Positions 34,341 to 46,741 of a stretch of 64,000 nucleotides of DNA are shown piece after piece. Origin of the DNA: Salinicola salarius (GTDB lineage Bacteria > Pseudomonadota > Gammaproteobacteria > Pseudomonadales > Halomonadaceae); assembly GCF_003206135.1 (NCBI RefSeq), contig NZ_PZJT01000010.1, positions 119,861 through 183,860 of the forward strand. Reading direction: 5' to 3'. How positions within the stretch are numbered: the stretch's first letter is position 1; the number at the start of each line of letters is the position of its first letter. The translations under genes were made by a program, and so were the position numbers. The notes under the pieces are model-generated. The model saw only the letters and a list, made by a program, of their open reading frames with translations, searched no databases and had not been told where the DNA came from.

Positions 34341-36809
34341 TCAGGCAACGGTTTCGTCGGTCTGGTGGCTGGCACTTGCGCTTTGCTGCCGCATCTCGAA
34401 GGCGTCGAAGGCGAAGTCGTCCACCGTCAGCATGTCCAGCACTTCGGCTTCATGTGCACGCATGAACGCGGCATCTTCGTCGTTCAGCAGCCCGGTTTCG
34501 TGGGCCGCGTCGATCCACTGTTCGGGGTGCAGCGCGACCTCGGGCAGGGCCTTCTTGACCCGCGCCTTATTGAGCGTGCGATAGATCGCTTCGGCACGCT
34601 CGGCATTGGCCAGCAGGGCGTTGTAGCGCGCCAGTGCGTTGTCTTTCTGGCCTTCCTCCCAGGTATCCCAGGTGTTGCGGGTCAGCTTGTGACGCAGCGC
34701 GCTGTCGGTCGAGATCGCCTTGGCGATTTCGCGGGTCAGCGTATCCTGGGGTTTGTGCCAGCGACGTCCCAGCGGCTGGGTGACGAACGACAACGTGTTG
34801 CCCAACGCCCGGTTGGGCAGATTGTCGAACAGATCGATCAGCGCCTGTTCGGCACGGTTCAGCAGCAGCCGACAGCTGTAATGGAACAGCGCGGCTTCAT
34901 TGTCGACGCGGTCCGTCTCGTGCAACTGCTTGAGCACCATCGACAGCAGATAGAGGTTCGACAGCACGTCACCCAGACGCGCCGAAATCATCTCGCGCTG
35001 CTTGAGCTTGGAGCCGAGGCTGGCCATGGCCGCATCCGCGCACAGGCTGAAGGCGGAAGAGAGCCGGGCGGCATCCTGCGCGTAGGGCGCGGCGATCGCG
35101 TCGAAGGGCACCTTGGGCCGGCCGAGACCCAGTGCCTGGGTGAAGGCACGCGCGCCGTTGCCGAAGATCAGCCCGATATGGCGGAAGAACAGGCGATCGA
35201 AGGCCGCGAAATCGTCGGCGTCCTTGGCGGCCAGCTCCTTGAGGACGTAAGGATGGCAGCGGATCGCACCCTGACCGAAGATCATCAGGTTGCGGGTCAT
35301 GATGTTGGCGCCTTCGACGGTGATGGAGACCGGGTTGGCGCTGTAGCCGATGCCGAGGTAGTTGCGGGGGCCGAGCGTGACCGTGCGGCCGCCGTGGACA
35401 TCCATCGCGTCGGCCAGAACCTCGCGCTGGAATTCGGTCAGCTGGCTCTTGAGAATCGCTGACGGCACCGCCGGCTTGACGCCGTGGTCGATGGTGTTGG
35501 CCGTCTGCATGACGGCGGCCTGGGAGATGTAGGCCTTGGCGGCGATGCGCGCCAACGGCTCCTGGACGCCTTCCATGTCCGCCACGGCGATGTTGAACTG
35601 GCGACGAATCCGCGTGAAACCGCCGCTCCAGCCCACCGCGTAGCGGCCGATGCCCGCGGCACCGGAAGGCAGGGTGATGCAGCGGCCCACCGAGAGACAT
35701 TCGACCAGCATGCGCCAGCCCTGGCCGGCCATGTCGAGCCCGCCGATCAGGTAGTCCAGCGGGATGAACACGTCCTTGCCGCGAATCGGGCCGTTCATGA
35801 ACGGGCTGCCGATCGGATGGTGGCGGCGGCCGATCTGCAGGCCTTCCGTCTCGCGGGGAATCAGTGCGCAAGTGATGCCGATGTCGCTCTCGCCGCGCTC
35901 CAGCAGGTTGTCCGGGTCGAACATGCGAAACGCGAGGCCGACCACCGTGGCGATCGGCGCCAGCGTGATCCAGCGCTTCTCGAAGGTCAGCTTCAGCCCC
36001 AGCACCTCTTCGCCGTTATGCATGCCGCGGCAGACGATGCCGACGTCCGGGATCGAAGTGGCATCGCTGCCGGCGCGTGGCCCGGTCAGCGCGAAGCAGG
36101 GGACGTCACGGCCATCGGCGAGGCGCGGCAGGTAGTGATTCTTCTGTGCCTCGGTGCCGTATTTCAGCAGCAGCTCGCCGGGGCCGAGCGAGTTGGGTAC
36201 GCCGACCGTGCTCATCAGGGTTTCGTTGAAGGCGAGCTTCTGCAGCACGGCGGATTGCGCCTTGGCCGAGAACTCGAGACCGCCGTAGGACTTGGGAATG
36301 ATCATGCCGAAGAAGCGTTCTTTCTTCAGGTACTCCCACAGCGCTTCCGGCATGTCGGCGCGCTCGCGGGCGATTTCCCAGGCGTTGCACATCCCGGCGG
36401 CCACGGAGCACTGGTTGTCGATGAACGCCTGCTCCTCTTCGCTCAGGCCGGCGTTGTCGAAGTCGAGCAGCTTCTGCCAGTCGGGGCGGCCGCTGAACAG
36501 CTCGCCATCCCAGGCGACGGTGCCGGCATCCAGCGCGACGCGTTCGGTTTCGGAAACGCGCGGCGCGATCTTCTTGAACAGCGCGAACAGACGCGGCGAT
36601 AGCCACAGGCGACGGATCGGCTTGAGGCCACAGGCGGCGACGCCGATCGCCGCGATCAGCAGCAGCGTGCCGATGACGCCGGCATCCAGCGCCAGCCCGA
36701 CGAGACCCAGCACGACAAGAACGGCGATTGCCGCGAGCGCGCCGGCTTCGCGACGCATGACGACCAGACAGCCGATGACGGCAAGGACGATGAGCAGCAG
36801 TGTGATCAT
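34341..36809 (-). CDS. fadE: Acyl-CoA dehydrogenase FadE
   Basis: 822 residues, close to the 814 of E. coli FadE. Two N-terminal hydrophobic segments (about 2-20 and 25-55) are followed by the acyl-CoA dehydrogenase domains: PKSYGGLEFSAKAQSAVLQKL, FALTGPRAGSDATSIPD for substrate/FAD contacts, and the helical C-terminal dehydrogenase domain with GGRTVTLGPRNYLGIGYSANPVSITVEGANIMTRNLMIFGQGA. The remaining ~230 residues are the extra FadE C-terminal region. It catalyses the first oxidation step of fatty-acid beta-oxidation at the membrane. GGAG precedes the ATG. It is monocistronic. Confidence 0.95.
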   Translation of the reverse strand: MITLLLIVLAVIGCLVVMRREAGALAAIAVLVVLGLVGLALDAGVIGTLLLIAAIGVAACGLKPIRRLWLSPRLFALFKKIAPRVSETERVALDAGTVAWDGELFSGRPDWQKLLDFDNAGLSEEEQAFIDNQCSVAAGMCNAWEIARERADMPEALWEYLKKERFFGMIIPKSYGGLEFSAKAQSAVLQKLAFNETLMSTVGVPNSLGPGELLLKYGTEAQKNHYLPRLADGRDVPCFALTGPRAGSDATSIPDVGIVCRGMHNGEEVLGLKLTFEKRWITLAPIATVVGLAFRMFDPDNLLERGESDIGITCALIPRETEGLQIGRRHHPIGSPFMNGPIRGKDVFIPLDYLIGGLDMAGQGWRMLVECLSVGRCITLPSGAAGIGRYAVGWSGGFTRIRRQFNIAVADMEGVQEPLARIAAKAYISQAAVMQTANTIDHGVKPAVPSAILKSQLTEFQREVLADAMDVHGGRTVTLGPRNYLGIGYSANPVSITVEGANIMTRNLMIFGQGAIRCHPYVLKELAAKDADDFAAFDRLFFRHIGLIFGNGARAFTQALGLGRPKVPFDAIAAPYAQDAARLSSAFSLCADAAMASLGSKLKQREMISARLGDVLSNLYLLSMVLKQLHETDRVDNEAALFHYSCRLLLNRAEQALIDLFDNLPNRALGNTLSFVTQPLGRRWHKPQDTLTREIAKAISTDSALRHKLTRNTWDTWEEGQKDNALARYNALLANAERAEAIYRTLNKARVKKALPEVALHPEQWIDAAHETGLLNDEDAAFMRAHEAEVLDMLTVDDFAFDAFEMRQQSASASHQTDETVA

Positions 36810-36923
36810 GACGAGCTCCGAGAGGAAAACGAAAATTCAGACGAGCGTTTGAATTTGGTTTTCAGACTAGCCGATCCCGTGACGGCTGACTAGAGCCGGC
36901 GGGATCATCCTTTGGGACTATTG

Positions 36924-36965
36924 GCTACGAGCTACGAGCTACGAGCTACGAGCTACGAGCTACGA
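36924..36965. repeat. 7-bp tandem repeat (GCTACGA), six perfect copies
   Basis: Six perfect GCTACGA units immediately downstream of mdtC and upstream of fadE. Same unit length, different sequence, as the array at 23064. Confidence 0.95.
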
Positions 36966-36969
36966 GCGC

Positions 36970-39900
36970 TCACGCTTCGCGGGTCTGTGTCGACTCTATG
37001 TGCCGGGGTCGCAGCCGACGATGGAGCCGGTCGAGATAGAGATAGACCACCGGCGTGGTATAGAGCGTGAGGATCTGGCTGACGATCAGCCCGCCGATGA
37101 TGGTGATACCCAGTGGTGCCCGCAGGCCGGCGTTCTCGTCGGTGCCGAGCAGCAGCGGCAAGGCGCCGAGCAGCGCGGCCAGCGTGGTCATCATGATCGG
37201 CCGGAAACGCACCAGCGCGGCGTGGCGAATCGCGTCCTGCGGCGTCATGCCCTGATCGCGCTCGCAGACGACCGCGAAGTCGACCAGCATGATCGCGTTC
37301 TTCTTGACCACACCGATCAACAGGATAATGCCGATCAGCGCGATCAGGGTGAAGGGCGTATCCAGCGCCATCAGTGCCAGCAGCGCGCCCACCCCGGCGG
37401 AGGGCAGCGTCGACAGGATCGTCAGCGGGTGGATGTAGCTCTCGTAGAGAATCCCCAGCACCAGATAGACGGTGACCAGTGCGGCCAGAATCAGCCACGG
37501 CATCGCCTCGATACCGCTTTGGGCTGCGCCGGCACTGCCCTCGAAATCGATCTGCACGTCGGTAGGCAGGTGGAGCGCGTCGACGGCCTGACGAATACGC
37601 GCCGTGGCGTCGCCCAGCGCAACGCCGTCCTCCAGATTGAACGAGATCGTCGAGGCGGCGAACTGGCCCTGATGGTTGACGCTGACCGGCGTGGTGCTGC
37701 GCTCGACGTGGCTGAACGCCGAAATCGGGATCATCTCGCCATCGCTGCCGCTGACGTAGAGATCGCCGATCGCGTCCGGTGCCTGACGATAGGGCGCAGC
37801 CACCTCCATCACCACGTAGCGCTGTTCGTCGGCGTCGTAGAGGCTCACCACCTTGCTCTGGGCGAAGGCGTTGCCCAGCGCGGTATCGATGGTGCGCATG
37901 TCGACGCCGAGACGCGAGGCGGTCTCCCGGTCGACGACCAGCTTGGCGGCCAAGCCCTCGCCACGGTTGTCGCTGTCGATGCCGGTGATGCCGTCGACCT
38001 GCTGCATCGCCTGCTGGACCTTGCCGGCCCAGTCGCCGAGCAGATCGAGGTCGTCGCTCTTGAGCGTGATCTCGTACTGGGAAGCGCTGCTGGAACGGCC
38101 GCCAACGCGGATGTCCTGCAGCGGAAACATGAAGGTGCTGACCCCGGTCAGGCCCTGCAGGCTCGCCATCAGGCGATTGCCGATGGCCTGCGTCGAGCCC
38201 TGGCGGTCGGCTTTCAGGGTGATGAACAGCGTCGCCGAGGAGCCGCCCCGGCCCGGGCCGCCGCTACCCATGAAACCCAGCACGCTCTCCACTGCTGGGT
38301 CAGCCTGCAGCCGCTCGCGAACCTGGCCGAGCTTGTCCGAGACGGCCTCGAATGACAGCGCCTGGTCGCCGCGCATGGTGCCGAGCAGGCGGCCGGTATC
38401 CTGATCGGGAATGAACCCCTTGTCGACGGCGGTATACAGGTAGCCGTTGAGAACGATCACGGCAACCAGCGAGAGCAGCGTCAGCCGGCGATGCTTCAGC
38501 GCAATGTCCAGCGACCTGGCGTAGCCGCGCACGAACGCATTGCCGATCGCGGTCAAGGCCCGTTCCCACCTGGGCTGGCGCTGACGTTCGGGATGCGGCT
38601 TGAGCCAGCGCGCACAGAGCATCGGCGTCAGCGTCAGCGACACCAGCAGCGAGACGCCGATGGCCAGCGACAAGGTCACCGCGAACTCGTGGAACATCCG
38701 GCCGATGAAGCCGCCGAGCAGCAGCAGCGGAATGAACACCGCCACCAGCGAGACGCTCATCGCGGTCACCGTGAAGCCGACCTCCCGGGCACCCAGCAGC
38801 GCGGCCTGGAAGGGCTTCACCCCCTGCTCGATATGCCGCGCAATGTTCTCGACCACGACGATGGCGTCGTCGACCAGAAAGCCGATCGACACGATCAGTG
38901 CCATCAGCGACAGCGTATCGAGCGAGAAGCCGAACGCCCACATCATGGCGAAGGTGCCGACCAGCGACACCGGAATCGCGACGCTGGGAATGATGGTGGC
39001 GCGAGCGTTGCGAAGGAACACGAATACCACCAGCACGACCAGGATCACCGCCAGCAGCAGCGTCAGCTGGGTTTCATGCAGCGATGCCTGGATGCCCGGC
39101 GCGCGGTCGAGCTGCACGCTGAGATTGATGTTCTGCGGCAGCAGACTGCGGATCTCGTCGAGTCGCTCCCTGACGCCGGCGATGGTGTCGATGATGTTGG
39201 CCCCGCTGGCGCTGCTGATCACCAGCAGCACGGCGGGCAGATCGTTCTGGAAGCCGACGTTGTAGCGATCCTCGACACCATCGGTGATGGTAGCCACGTC
39301 GCCCAGGCGCATCTGCGAGCCGTCGTCGCGGGCGATCACGATCTGGCTGTAGTCGCTCGCTTTCAGCAACTGGGAATCGGTCTGCACTTCCCAGCGGTGT
39401 TCGACGGTCTGCACGAAGCCGGTGGGGGACTGGGTCGTCGCCGCCCGCAGCGCGCCGGCCACTGCATCGAGCGTGATGCCGGCATGATTGAGCTTGCGCG
39501 GGTCGATCGACACTCTGACCGCGGGGGAGGAGCTGCCACCGACATTGACGTCGCCGACCCCCGGCACCTGGGCGATGGGCGGCGCGATCTTGCTGTCGGC
39601 GAGACGATAGAGCTCGCTGGTGGGCAGGGCGTCCGAGGTCAGCGAGAGGATCATCACCGGCGCCGAGGCCGGGTTCAGCTTGCGATACTGGGGGCGGCTG
39701 GTCATGGCGCTGGGCAGCAGCGGCTGGGCATCGTTGATCGCGGCCTGGACCTCCTGCGCCGCCACGTTGATGTCCTTGTCGAGATCGAACTGGATGACCA
39801 CGCTGGTGGAGCCGTCCGAACTCGACGAGGTCATCTGGGTAATCCCGGGGATTCGGCCCAGCGAGCGTTCCAGCGGTGTCGCTACCGTCGAGGCCATGGT

Positions 39901-40071
39901 TTCCGGATTGGCCCCGCTCAGGCTCGCCGAGACCAGAATGGTCGGGAACGACACATTGGGCAGCGGGGCCACCGGAAGGCGCTCGTAGGCGAGCGACCCC
40001 AGCAGCACCACGGCCAGCGCCAGCAGAATGGTCGCGACCGGTCGGCGAACGAAGGGCGATGACAGACTCAC
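36970..40071 (-). CDS. mdtC: RND efflux pump permease, MdtC-like
   Basis: 1033 residues from a GTG overlapping the MdtB stop by GTGA. Twelve helices in the RND pattern: one N-terminal helix, a large periplasmic loop, helices 2-6, and the duplicate half starting at [25 protein letters not shown]. The proton-relay region has [19 protein letters not shown] in helix 4. The ending ([31 protein letters not shown]) is MdtC-type. With MdtB it should form a heteromultimeric inner-membrane exporter for bile salts, beta-lactams or similar compounds in Enterobacteria; the substrate here is untested. Confidence 0.93.
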   Translation of the reverse strand: MSLSSPFVRRPVATILLALAVVLLGSLAYERLPVAPLPNVSFPTILVSASLSGANPETMASTVATPLERSLGRIPGITQMTSSSSDGSTSVVIQFDLDKDINVAAQEVQAAINDAQPLLPSAMTSRPQYRKLNPASAPVMILSLTSDALPTSELYRLADSKIAPPIAQVPGVGDVNVGGSSSPAVRVSIDPRKLNHAGITLDAVAGALRAATTQSPTGFVQTVEHRWEVQTDSQLLKASDYSQIVIARDDGSQMRLGDVATITDGVEDRYNVGFQNDLPAVLLVISSASGANIIDTIAGVRERLDEIRSLLPQNINLSVQLDRAPGIQASLHETQLTLLLAVILVVLVVFVFLRNARATIIPSVAIPVSLVGTFAMMWAFGFSLDTLSLMALIVSIGFLVDDAIVVVENIARHIEQGVKPFQAALLGAREVGFTVTAMSVSLVAVFIPLLLLGGFIGRMFHEFAVTLSLAIGVSLLVSLTLTPMLCARWLKPHPERQRQPRWERALTAIGNAFVRGYARSLDIALKHRRLTLLSLVAVIVLNGYLYTAVDKGFIPDQDTGRLLGTMRGDQALSFEAVSDKLGQVRERLQADPAVESVLGFMGSGGPGRGGSSATLFITLKADRQGSTQAIGNRLMASLQGLTGVSTFMFPLQDIRVGGRSSSASQYEITLKSDDLDLLGDWAGKVQQAMQQVDGITGIDSDNRGEGLAAKLVVDRETASRLGVDMRTIDTALGNAFAQSKVVSLYDADEQRYVVMEVAAPYRQAPDAIGDLYVSGSDGEMIPISAFSHVERSTTPVSVNHQGQFAASTISFNLEDGVALGDATARIRQAVDALHLPTDVQIDFEGSAGAAQSGIEAMPWLILAALVTVYLVLGILYESYIHPLTILSTLPSAGVGALLALMALDTPFTLIALIGIILLIGVVKKNAIMLVDFAVVCERDQGMTPQDAIRHAALVRFRPIMMTTLAALLGALPLLLGTDENAGLRAPLGITIIGGLIVSQILTLYTTPVVYLYLDRLHRRLRPRHIESTQTREA

Positions 40072-43000
40072 GATGTGGCCCCGATCGCGGTTTCGTCACG
40101 CTCGGCGTCGTCATCGTGTCGCCAGCGCGAGGCGAGACGATCGAAGAACAGGTAGATCACCGGCGTGGTGAACAGTGTCAGCAACTGGCTGAACAACAGC
40201 CCGCCGACCATGGTGATGCCCAGCGGCTGACGAAGCTCGGCGCCGTAGCCGCTGGCGAACATCAGCGGCAACGCACCGAGCAGTGCGGCGCAGGTGGTCA
40301 TCATGATCGGCCGGAAACGCAGCAGCGCGGCGGTGTGAATCGCCTTCTCCGCCGACATGCCGCGCTCGCGCTGCGCCTCCAGGGCAAAGTCGATCATCAT
40401 GATGGCGTTCTTCTTGACGATGCCGATCAGCAGAATGATGCCGATGATCGCCACCAGCCCCAGCGAGTAGCCGCTGATCTGGAGCGCCAGCAGGGCGCCG
40501 ATGGCGGCCGAGGGCAGCGTCGACAGGATCGTCAGCGGGTGGATATAGCTCTCGTAGAGAATCCCCAGCACGATGTACATGGTAACGATGGCGGCCAGGA
40601 TCAGCCAAAGGGTATCGCTGGTGGACTGGGTATAGGCCAGCGCCGAGCCGCGATAGTCCAGCGAGGTCTGGTCGCTCAGCGTCTCGGTCGCCGCCTGGTC
40701 GACCGCCTCGAAGGCGTCCGACAGCGAGTAGCCGTCGGCGACGGCGAACGACATCAATGCCGAGGGGAACTGGTTCTGGCGTTGCAGCGACAGCGGCGTG
40801 GTGCGTTCGGTCAGCGTGACCAGCGTCGACAGCGGCACCAGCTCATCGTCGTCGTTGGCGACGTAGAGGCGAGACAGCGCCTGCGGGCCGTCGCTGTCGG
40901 TCGCGTTGGCGGCGAGCACGACGCGATACTGGCTGGCCTGGGTGAAGATGGTCGAGATCAGGCGCTGGCCGAAGGCGTCGTAGAGCGCGTCGTCGATATC
41001 GGCGACGCTGATGCCGAGCTGGCCGGCACGAGCGCGATCGATGGTGACCTCGAGCTTGCGCCCGGCGTTCTGGACATCGCTGCTGACGTTGGCGATGGCC
41101 GGCGACTTCTCCAGCGCCGCGAGCAGTTTGGCGGCATCATCGTTGAGCACCTCGCGGTCGCCCTGGGTCAGCGCGAACTGATACGGGTAGCGGCTGATGG
41201 TGTCTTCCAGCGTCAGATCCTGCACCGGCTGCAGGGCGAGCGACAGGCCGGGGATATCGTGGCTTTCGCTGCGCAGCCTTGCCAACACGCTATCCAGGTC
41301 GTCGCGCTCGTCCAGCGGCTTGAGATTGATCGAGAGGCGCCCGCCATTGAGCGTGGTGTTGGTGCCGTCGATACCCACGCTGGAAGAGAGGCTTTCGACG
41401 GCCGGGTCCTCGAGCAGGCGGTCGACCAGTTGCTGCTGGCGGGCCGACATCGCCTCGAACGAGGTCGATTGCGTGGCGGTAGTGACGCCGCGAATGACGC
41501 CGGTGTCCTGCACCGGAAACAGCCCCTTGGGTGTGGCGACGAACAGCAGGGCGGTCACGCCCAGGGTGGCGACCGCGACCAGCAGCGTCAGCGTCTGGTG
41601 GCGCAGGATCCAGTCCAGCGCGTGCTCGTAGCCGCGCGTCACGCGACCGAACAGCCCCTGGCGGTTGCGCACCATGGCCTCGTCGTCGTTCTCTTCCTCG
41701 CCGCGGTCGGCGGCGTCGGGTCGATGTTTCAGCCAACGCGCGCAAAGCATCGGCGTCAGCGTCAGCGACACGAAGGCGGAGATCAGGATCGAGATTGCCA
41801 GGGTCAGTGCGAATTCCCGGAACAGTACGCCGACCACGCCGCTCATGAACACCAGCGGGATCAGCACGGCGAGCAGCGAGATCGTCAGCGAGACGATGGT
41901 GAAGGCGATCTGCCGGGAGCCCTTGAGCGCGGCCGCCAGCGGTTTCTCGCCTTTCTCGATGTAGCGGGTGATGTTTTCCAGCACCACGATGGCGTCGTCG
42001 ATGACGAAGCCGGTGGCGATGGTCAGCGCCATCAGCGTCAGGTTGTTGAGGCTGAACTCGGCCAGGTACATCGCGCCGAAGGTGCCGACCAGCGACAGCG
42101 GTACGGCCAGACTGGGAATCAGCGTGGCCGGAATGTTGCGCAGGAATAGGAAGGTCACCATCACTACCAGCCCGATGGCGAGGATCAGCTCGAACTGCAC
42201 GTCTTCCACCGCGGCGCGAATGGTCGTGGTGCGGTCGGTGAGCACCTTGACCTCGACACTGGCCGGCAGCGTGTTTTCCAGGGCCGGCAGGCTCTGCTTG
42301 ATGGCGTCGGCGACACCCACCACGTTGGCGCCGGGCTGACGCAGCACATCGATGAGAATTGCGCCTTCGCGGTTGGCCCAGGCCGAGAGATAGGCGTTCT
42401 CGGCGCCATCCTCGACGGTGGCCACGTCAGACAGGCGCAGCACCGATCCGTCGTCGGTCTTGAGAATCAGGTCGCGATAACCGCTCGCCGACAGCAACTG
42501 GTCGTTGGCGTCGATGCTGTAGGCGCGGTAGGGGCCGTACAGCGTGCCCTTGGCCTGGTTGACGTTGGCGGCATCGACGGCGCTGCGCACCGCCGCAAGG
42601 TCGAGCCCGTAGGCGGCCAGCTGGCGGGAGTCGACGGTAATCCGCACGGCCGGCTGGTGGCCGCCGGCCAGCTTGACCTGGCCCACGCCGCTGATCTGGG
42701 CGATCTTCTGCGCCATGCGCGTGTCGATCAGATCGTAGACCTGGGTCAGCGGCAGGGTGTCCGAGCTGACGGCCAGCGTCATGATCGGCGTGTCCGCCGG
42801 GTTGACCTTGCTGTAGCTGGGCGGGCGGGGCAGGTCGTCCGGCAGCAGCGTCTCGGCCTGGCTCAACGCTGCCTGCACCTCCTGCTCGGCGACGCCCAGG
42901 TCGGAATCGAGCGAGAACCGCAGCGTGATCAGCGAGGCGCCGCCGGTACTGGTCGAACTCATGTCCTCCAGCCCCGAGATTTCGCCGAGCTCGTCCTCCA

Positions 43001-43199
43001 GTGGCGAGGTGACGTGGGAGAGCATCACGTCCGGGCCGGCGCCGGGGTAGAGCGTGGTGACCTGGATCGTCGGGAATTCCACCTCCGGCAGCGACGAAAT
43101 CGTCAGCAGCCGATAGGAGAGGGCGCCCGCGATCAGGATCGCCAGCATCACCAGCGACGTGGCGACCGGGCGCAGGATGAAGAGGCGAGACGGATTCAT
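40068..43199 (-). CDS. mdtB: RND efflux pump permease, MdtB-like
   Basis: 1043 residues. Same RND layout as its neighbour: [29 protein letters not shown] at the start, [45 protein letters not shown] in helix 4, and [38 protein letters not shown] in the second half. It starts at an ATG overlapping the MdtA stop by four bases, so the three genes are translationally coupled. MdtB-type permeases need MdtC for most transport in E. coli. Confidence 0.93.
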   Translation of the reverse strand: MNPSRLFILRPVATSLVMLAILIAGALSYRLLTISSLPEVEFPTIQVTTLYPGAGPDVMLSHVTSPLEDELGEISGLEDMSSTSTGGASLITLRFSLDSDLGVAEQEVQAALSQAETLLPDDLPRPPSYSKVNPADTPIMTLAVSSDTLPLTQVYDLIDTRMAQKIAQISGVGQVKLAGGHQPAVRITVDSRQLAAYGLDLAAVRSAVDAANVNQAKGTLYGPYRAYSIDANDQLLSASGYRDLILKTDDGSVLRLSDVATVEDGAENAYLSAWANREGAILIDVLRQPGANVVGVADAIKQSLPALENTLPASVEVKVLTDRTTTIRAAVEDVQFELILAIGLVVMVTFLFLRNIPATLIPSLAVPLSLVGTFGAMYLAEFSLNNLTLMALTIATGFVIDDAIVVLENITRYIEKGEKPLAAALKGSRQIAFTIVSLTISLLAVLIPLVFMSGVVGVLFREFALTLAISILISAFVSLTLTPMLCARWLKHRPDAADRGEEENDDEAMVRNRQGLFGRVTRGYEHALDWILRHQTLTLLVAVATLGVTALLFVATPKGLFPVQDTGVIRGVTTATQSTSFEAMSARQQQLVDRLLEDPAVESLSSSVGIDGTNTTLNGGRLSINLKPLDERDDLDSVLARLRSESHDIPGLSLALQPVQDLTLEDTISRYPYQFALTQGDREVLNDDAAKLLAALEKSPAIANVSSDVQNAGRKLEVTIDRARAGQLGISVADIDDALYDAFGQRLISTIFTQASQYRVVLAANATDSDGPQALSRLYVANDDDELVPLSTLVTLTERTTPLSLQRQNQFPSALMSFAVADGYSLSDAFEAVDQAATETLSDQTSLDYRGSALAYTQSTSDTLWLILAAIVTMYIVLGILYESYIHPLTILSTLPSAAIGALLALQISGYSLGLVAIIGIILLIGIVKKNAIMMIDFALEAQRERGMSAEKAIHTAALLRFRPIMMTTCAALLGALPLMFASGYGAELRQPLGITMVGGLLFSQLLTLFTTPVIYLFFDRLASRWRHDDDAERDETAIGATS

Positions 43200-44452
43200 G
43201 ACGCGCTGCCGTCACCGCCGGCCTGTTTCGCTACGTCGCTGCTGGCCGGGTCCGCAACCTCGTCGCTCGATTCTCCCGGCAGGGCATCGCTGACCACCCG
43301 TACCCTGGCGCCTTCCCGCAGGCTGTCGACGCCGTCCACGACCACGTGCTCGCCGGCCTCGACGCCGGAGGAAAGGGCGCTTTGCGAGTTCTGGGTGGCG
43401 ACCAGCGTCACCGCGCGGCGGGTGACGGTGTCGTCATCCTTGACCACGTAGACGTAGTTGCCGTCCTGGCCGGTCTGTACCGCCGGTTCTGGCACGATGA
43501 CCTGATCGCGCAGGATCTGCGACACCAGGCTGACATCGACGTAGGCGTTGGGATAGAGACCGCCGACCGGATTGTCGAAGGTGGCGCGCAGCCGAATCGT
43601 GCCGGTGGCGCTGTTGATGTTGCTGTCGATGCTGCTCAACTGGCCCGAGTAGGTTTCGCCATCGGTGCCGGTCACGCTCACCGCCGGATGATCGCCAGCG
43701 GCCAGGCGCCCACGGACCGTGTCGACATAACGGCTGGGCAGCGAGAAGATCACCGAGATCGGGTCGAGCTGGGTGATGGTGACGATGGGCTCGTCGTCGC
43801 CAAGCTGGATGATATTGCCGGGATCGACGTTGCGAATCCCCACCACGCCGGTAATCGGCGCGACGATGTCTGTGTAGTCGAGCTGGACCTGGGCGCTCTG
43901 GACGCTGGCCTGATCGCTGGCGACGGTGCCTTCGTACTGACGCACCAGTTGACGCTGCTGTTCCAGTTCCTGCTGCGAGACATAGTTGGAATCGATCAGC
44001 TTCTCGTAGCGAGCCAAGTCTTCGCGGGCGGAGGCTAGCTGGGCCTGATCCTGGGCGAGCTGGCCTTTGGCCTGATCCAGTTGCGCCTGATAATCGCGCG
44101 GGTCGACCTGCGCAAGCTGCTGCCCTTTCTGGACCGTCTCGCCTTCCTCGAAATTCACCGACAGCAGCTCGCCTTCGACGCGGGGTCGCACGGCGACGCT
44201 CTGCAACGGGCGTACCGTGCCCAGCGCGGTCAGCTCGATCGGCAGATCGCCCCGGCTGGCGGCCACCGCGGAAATGGCGGTCGTCATTGCGCCGCGCCCA
44301 CCGGCTTGCCCGGCGTTGCCATCGGGTGCTTGCGAGTCTTCGCCTCGGCCGAACATGTAATAGGCAACGACGGCCACGATGATCACCAGTAACAGCAGCC
44401 ACAGCCAGCGTAGCGGTCGACGATTCTGAGGCGACGAAGAGGAAGAGGGCAT
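43196..44452 (-). CDS. mdtA: RND efflux periplasmic adaptor, MdtA-like
   Basis: 418 residues from ATG 44452; a TTG three codons upstream is a weaker alternative, though AAGGA sits closer to it. One N-terminal helix (about 14-35), then the lipoyl half [39 protein letters not shown], an alpha-hairpin (about 105-170), the second lipoyl half [21 protein letters not shown], and a beta-barrel domain. It links MdtBC to a TolC-type channel, which is not in the window. The promoter region contains an 18-bp tandem repeat. Confidence 0.93.
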   Translation of the reverse strand: MPSSSSSPQNRRPLRWLWLLLLVIIVAVVAYYMFGRGEDSQAPDGNAGQAGGRGAMTTAISAVAASRGDLPIELTALGTVRPLQSVAVRPRVEGELLSVNFEEGETVQKGQQLAQVDPRDYQAQLDQAKGQLAQDQAQLASAREDLARYEKLIDSNYVSQQELEQQRQLVRQYEGTVASDQASVQSAQVQLDYTDIVAPITGVVGIRNVDPGNIIQLGDDEPIVTITQLDPISVIFSLPSRYVDTVRGRLAAGDHPAVSVTGTDGETYSGQLSSIDSNINSATGTIRLRATFDNPVGGLYPNAYVDVSLVSQILRDQVIVPEPAVQTGQDGNYVYVVKDDDTVTRRAVTLVATQNSQSALSSGVEAGEHVVVDGVDSLREGARVRVVSDALPGESSDEVADPASSDVAKQAGGDGSAS

Positions 44453-44567
44453 AACGGGCAACGGTCCTTGTACTGGCTTTATGACGAACTCACGATAGAG
44501 GCGGGGCTAGCGTAAAGACGAACCCAGTGTAACGGAACACTGTTCGAACAATGCGCAATTAGCGCGC

Positions 44568-44639
44568 AAATCATCTCCGCGGGCAAAATCATCTTCACGG
44601 ACGAAATCATCTTCGCGAATAAAATCATCTTCGCGACCA
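44568..44639. repeat. 18-bp tandem repeat, four copies, upstream of mdtA
   Basis: Four consecutive 18-bp units (44568, 44586, 44604, 44622), each beginning AAATCATCT, the last two differing at only three positions (AAATCATCTTCGCGAATA, AAATCATCTTCGCGACCA). They lie 116 bp upstream of the mdtA start within a 380-bp non-coding region. The 18-bp pitch would not place protein sites on one helix face, so slippage is as likely as regulation. The rest of the region up to 44834 holds only a GC-rich stem near 44811-44828 at the betA end. Confidence 0.9.
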
Positions 44640-44834
44640 AGAATGTGAACGTTGCATCAGCCGTTTTCGAAGCGCAACCGCCCCGAATGGCGCTGAGACG
44701 ATGCCCGGCCCAGGCAGTGCGGGGCAGGCAGAAAGCGCGGGAAGGGCATCTCAGCGCGGCAATGGCGGTCGGACAGGAGTACGCCACGGAGCGAGCGGAC
44801 ATCGATCAGGGGCGCGTCGGCGCCCCGTGATTCG

Positions 44835-46535
44835 TCAGGCGCTTTTGGCCGGGGTCTGGCGGGCCGGGGCGCCGTTGGCCACGTAGTAGGGAGCGTCGGA
44901 GCGTGGCAGCGGCTCGCGACCCCGCACCCGGTCGGCGAGCTTCTCGGCGATCATGATGGTGGTGGCATTGAGGTTGCCGGTCACGATCTGGGGCATGATC
45001 GAGGCGTCGATGACGCGCAGGCTTTCGATGCCGTGGACACGGCCTTCATGGTCGACCACCGCATCGTCGCCGGTGCCCATGCGGCAGGTGCCACAGGGGT
45101 GGTAGGCGGTCTCGGCGTGCTCGCGCACGAAAGCGTCGAGCTGCTCGTCGGACTGCACGTCCGGCCCTGGCGAAATCTCCCGGCCGCGATAGGCATCCAT
45201 CGCCGGCTGGGCGATGATCTCCCGGGTCAGGCGGATCGCGGCGCGAAACTCTTCCCAGTCGCGCTGGGTAGACATGTAGTTGAACAGGATGCTGGGTGCG
45301 CTGCGCGGATTTCTGTCCCGCAGTTGGACGCGACCGCGGCTTTCGGAGCGCATCGAGCCGACGTGGGCCTGGAAACCGTGCGCCTGGACCGCGCTCTTGC
45401 CGTTGTAGCTGATCGCGATCGGCAGGAAATGGTACTGAAGATTGGGCCACTCCTCGCTGTCGTCGGTGCGGATGAAGCCGCCGGCCTCGAACTGGTTGCT
45501 GGCGCCGACACCCTTGCCCAGAAACATCCATTCCGCGCCGATCTTCGGCTGGTTGTACCACTTGAGCGCCGGATAGAGCGATACCGGCTCCTTGCACTCG
45601 TACTGGATGTACATCTCCAGGTGATCCTGCAGATTCTCGCCGACGCCCTTGAGCGGGTGCACAACCGGAATGCCCAGCTTCTCCAGCAGCGCCGGATTGC
45701 CCACACCCGAGCGCTGCAGAATCTGCGGCGAGGCGATCGCGCCGCCGCACAGCAGCACTTCGCGACGCGCCAGCGCCTGGCGGGGCTGGCTGTTGTTGAG
45801 ATGGTCGTGCAGGTAGTTGACGCCGATGGCGCGCTGATCCTCGAACAGGATTCGATCGGTCGTGGCGTGGGTGACGATAGTCAGGTTCTCGCGCCGCTTG
45901 GCGATATCCAGGTAGCCGCGGGCGGTCGAAGAGCGCCGGCCGTTGGGCGTCGTCGACCGATCCATGGGGCCAAAGCCTTCCTGCTGATAGCCGTTGAGGT
46001 CGTCGGTACGCGGATAGCCCGCCTGCACGCCAGCCTCGATGAACGCCTGATACAGCGGATTGTTGCCGGCCTTGGGCGTCGCCACGCTCAGAGGGCCGTC
46101 GCCGCCGTGGTAGTCGTTGGGGCCGATATCGCGGGTTTCCGCCTTGCGGTAGTAGGGCAGGCAGTCGCGATAGGTCCAGTCCTCAAGACCGGGCTGCTTG
46201 GCCCAGTTGTCCAGATCCAGCGCGTTGCCGCGGATATAGCACATGCCATTGATCAACGAGGAGCCGCCCAGCCCCTTGCCGCGCCCGCACTCCATGCGAC
46301 GGTTGTCCATGTGCGGTTCCGGGTCGGTCTCGAACGCCCAGTTGTAGCGCTTGCCCTGCAGCGGGTACGCCAGCGCTGCCGGCATCTGGGTGCGGAAGTC
46401 GGCGCGATAATCCGGCCCGCCGGCTTCCAGCAGCAGCACGCTGACCGCCGGATCCTCGGTCAGGCGGGTGGCGAGCACGTTACCCGCCGAACCGGCACCG
46501 ATAATGATGTAATCGAATTCCTGAGCCTGTTGCAT
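44835..46535 (-). CDS. betA: Choline dehydrogenase
   Basis: 566 residues from the ATG at 46535, with AAGGAG seven bases upstream; a GTG six bases further is too close to that site. GMC oxidoreductase: FAD-binding [44 protein letters not shown], and the C-terminal HPCGTCRMG with [31 protein letters not shown], matching E. coli BetA over its whole length. It oxidises choline to betaine aldehyde. It follows betB after 206 bp, a wider gap than usual. Confidence 0.96.
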   Translation of the reverse strand: MQQAQEFDYIIIGAGSAGNVLATRLTEDPAVSVLLLEAGGPDYRADFRTQMPAALAYPLQGKRYNWAFETDPEPHMDNRRMECGRGKGLGGSSLINGMCYIRGNALDLDNWAKQPGLEDWTYRDCLPYYRKAETRDIGPNDYHGGDGPLSVATPKAGNNPLYQAFIEAGVQAGYPRTDDLNGYQQEGFGPMDRSTTPNGRRSSTARGYLDIAKRRENLTIVTHATTDRILFEDQRAIGVNYLHDHLNNSQPRQALARREVLLCGGAIASPQILQRSGVGNPALLEKLGIPVVHPLKGVGENLQDHLEMYIQYECKEPVSLYPALKWYNQPKIGAEWMFLGKGVGASNQFEAGGFIRTDDSEEWPNLQYHFLPIAISYNGKSAVQAHGFQAHVGSMRSESRGRVQLRDRNPRSAPSILFNYMSTQRDWEEFRAAIRLTREIIAQPAMDAYRGREISPGPDVQSDEQLDAFVREHAETAYHPCGTCRMGTGDDAVVDHEGRVHGIESLRVIDASIMPQIVTGNLNATTIMIAEKLADRVRGREPLPRSDAPYYVANGAPARQTPAKSA

Positions 46536-46741
46536 ACACACGCTCCTTCAAGAGAGAAGAGGGGGAGAGACAAGAGCGAAGAGACCAAGCGGTCCGAGGC
46601 GGTCGAATGCGCCGCCCGAGGACAGCGCGAGCGACGATCAGACAAGGCGTCTCCCGGCAAGGGCGCGGAACTTACTGGGTGCTAAGTGAGCAGCCCGAGC
46701 CGGGAGACAACGCCGTATGATCGAGCGCAGCCCGTTATCGG

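Noticed and set aside
38491..42149. Long plus-strand frames (523 and 757 codons) antisense to mdtB/mdtC
   Set aside because: Low-complexity H/Q/R/D translations; both RND permeases are intact on the minus strand.
44479..44802. 107-codon frame through the 18-bp repeats
   Set aside because: The apparent KMI-type peptide repeats follow from the DNA minisatellite; no ribosome site or homologous pattern.
45033..46685. 550-codon frame antisense to betA
   Set aside because: BetA is full length with all motifs; the antisense frame has no recognisable feature.
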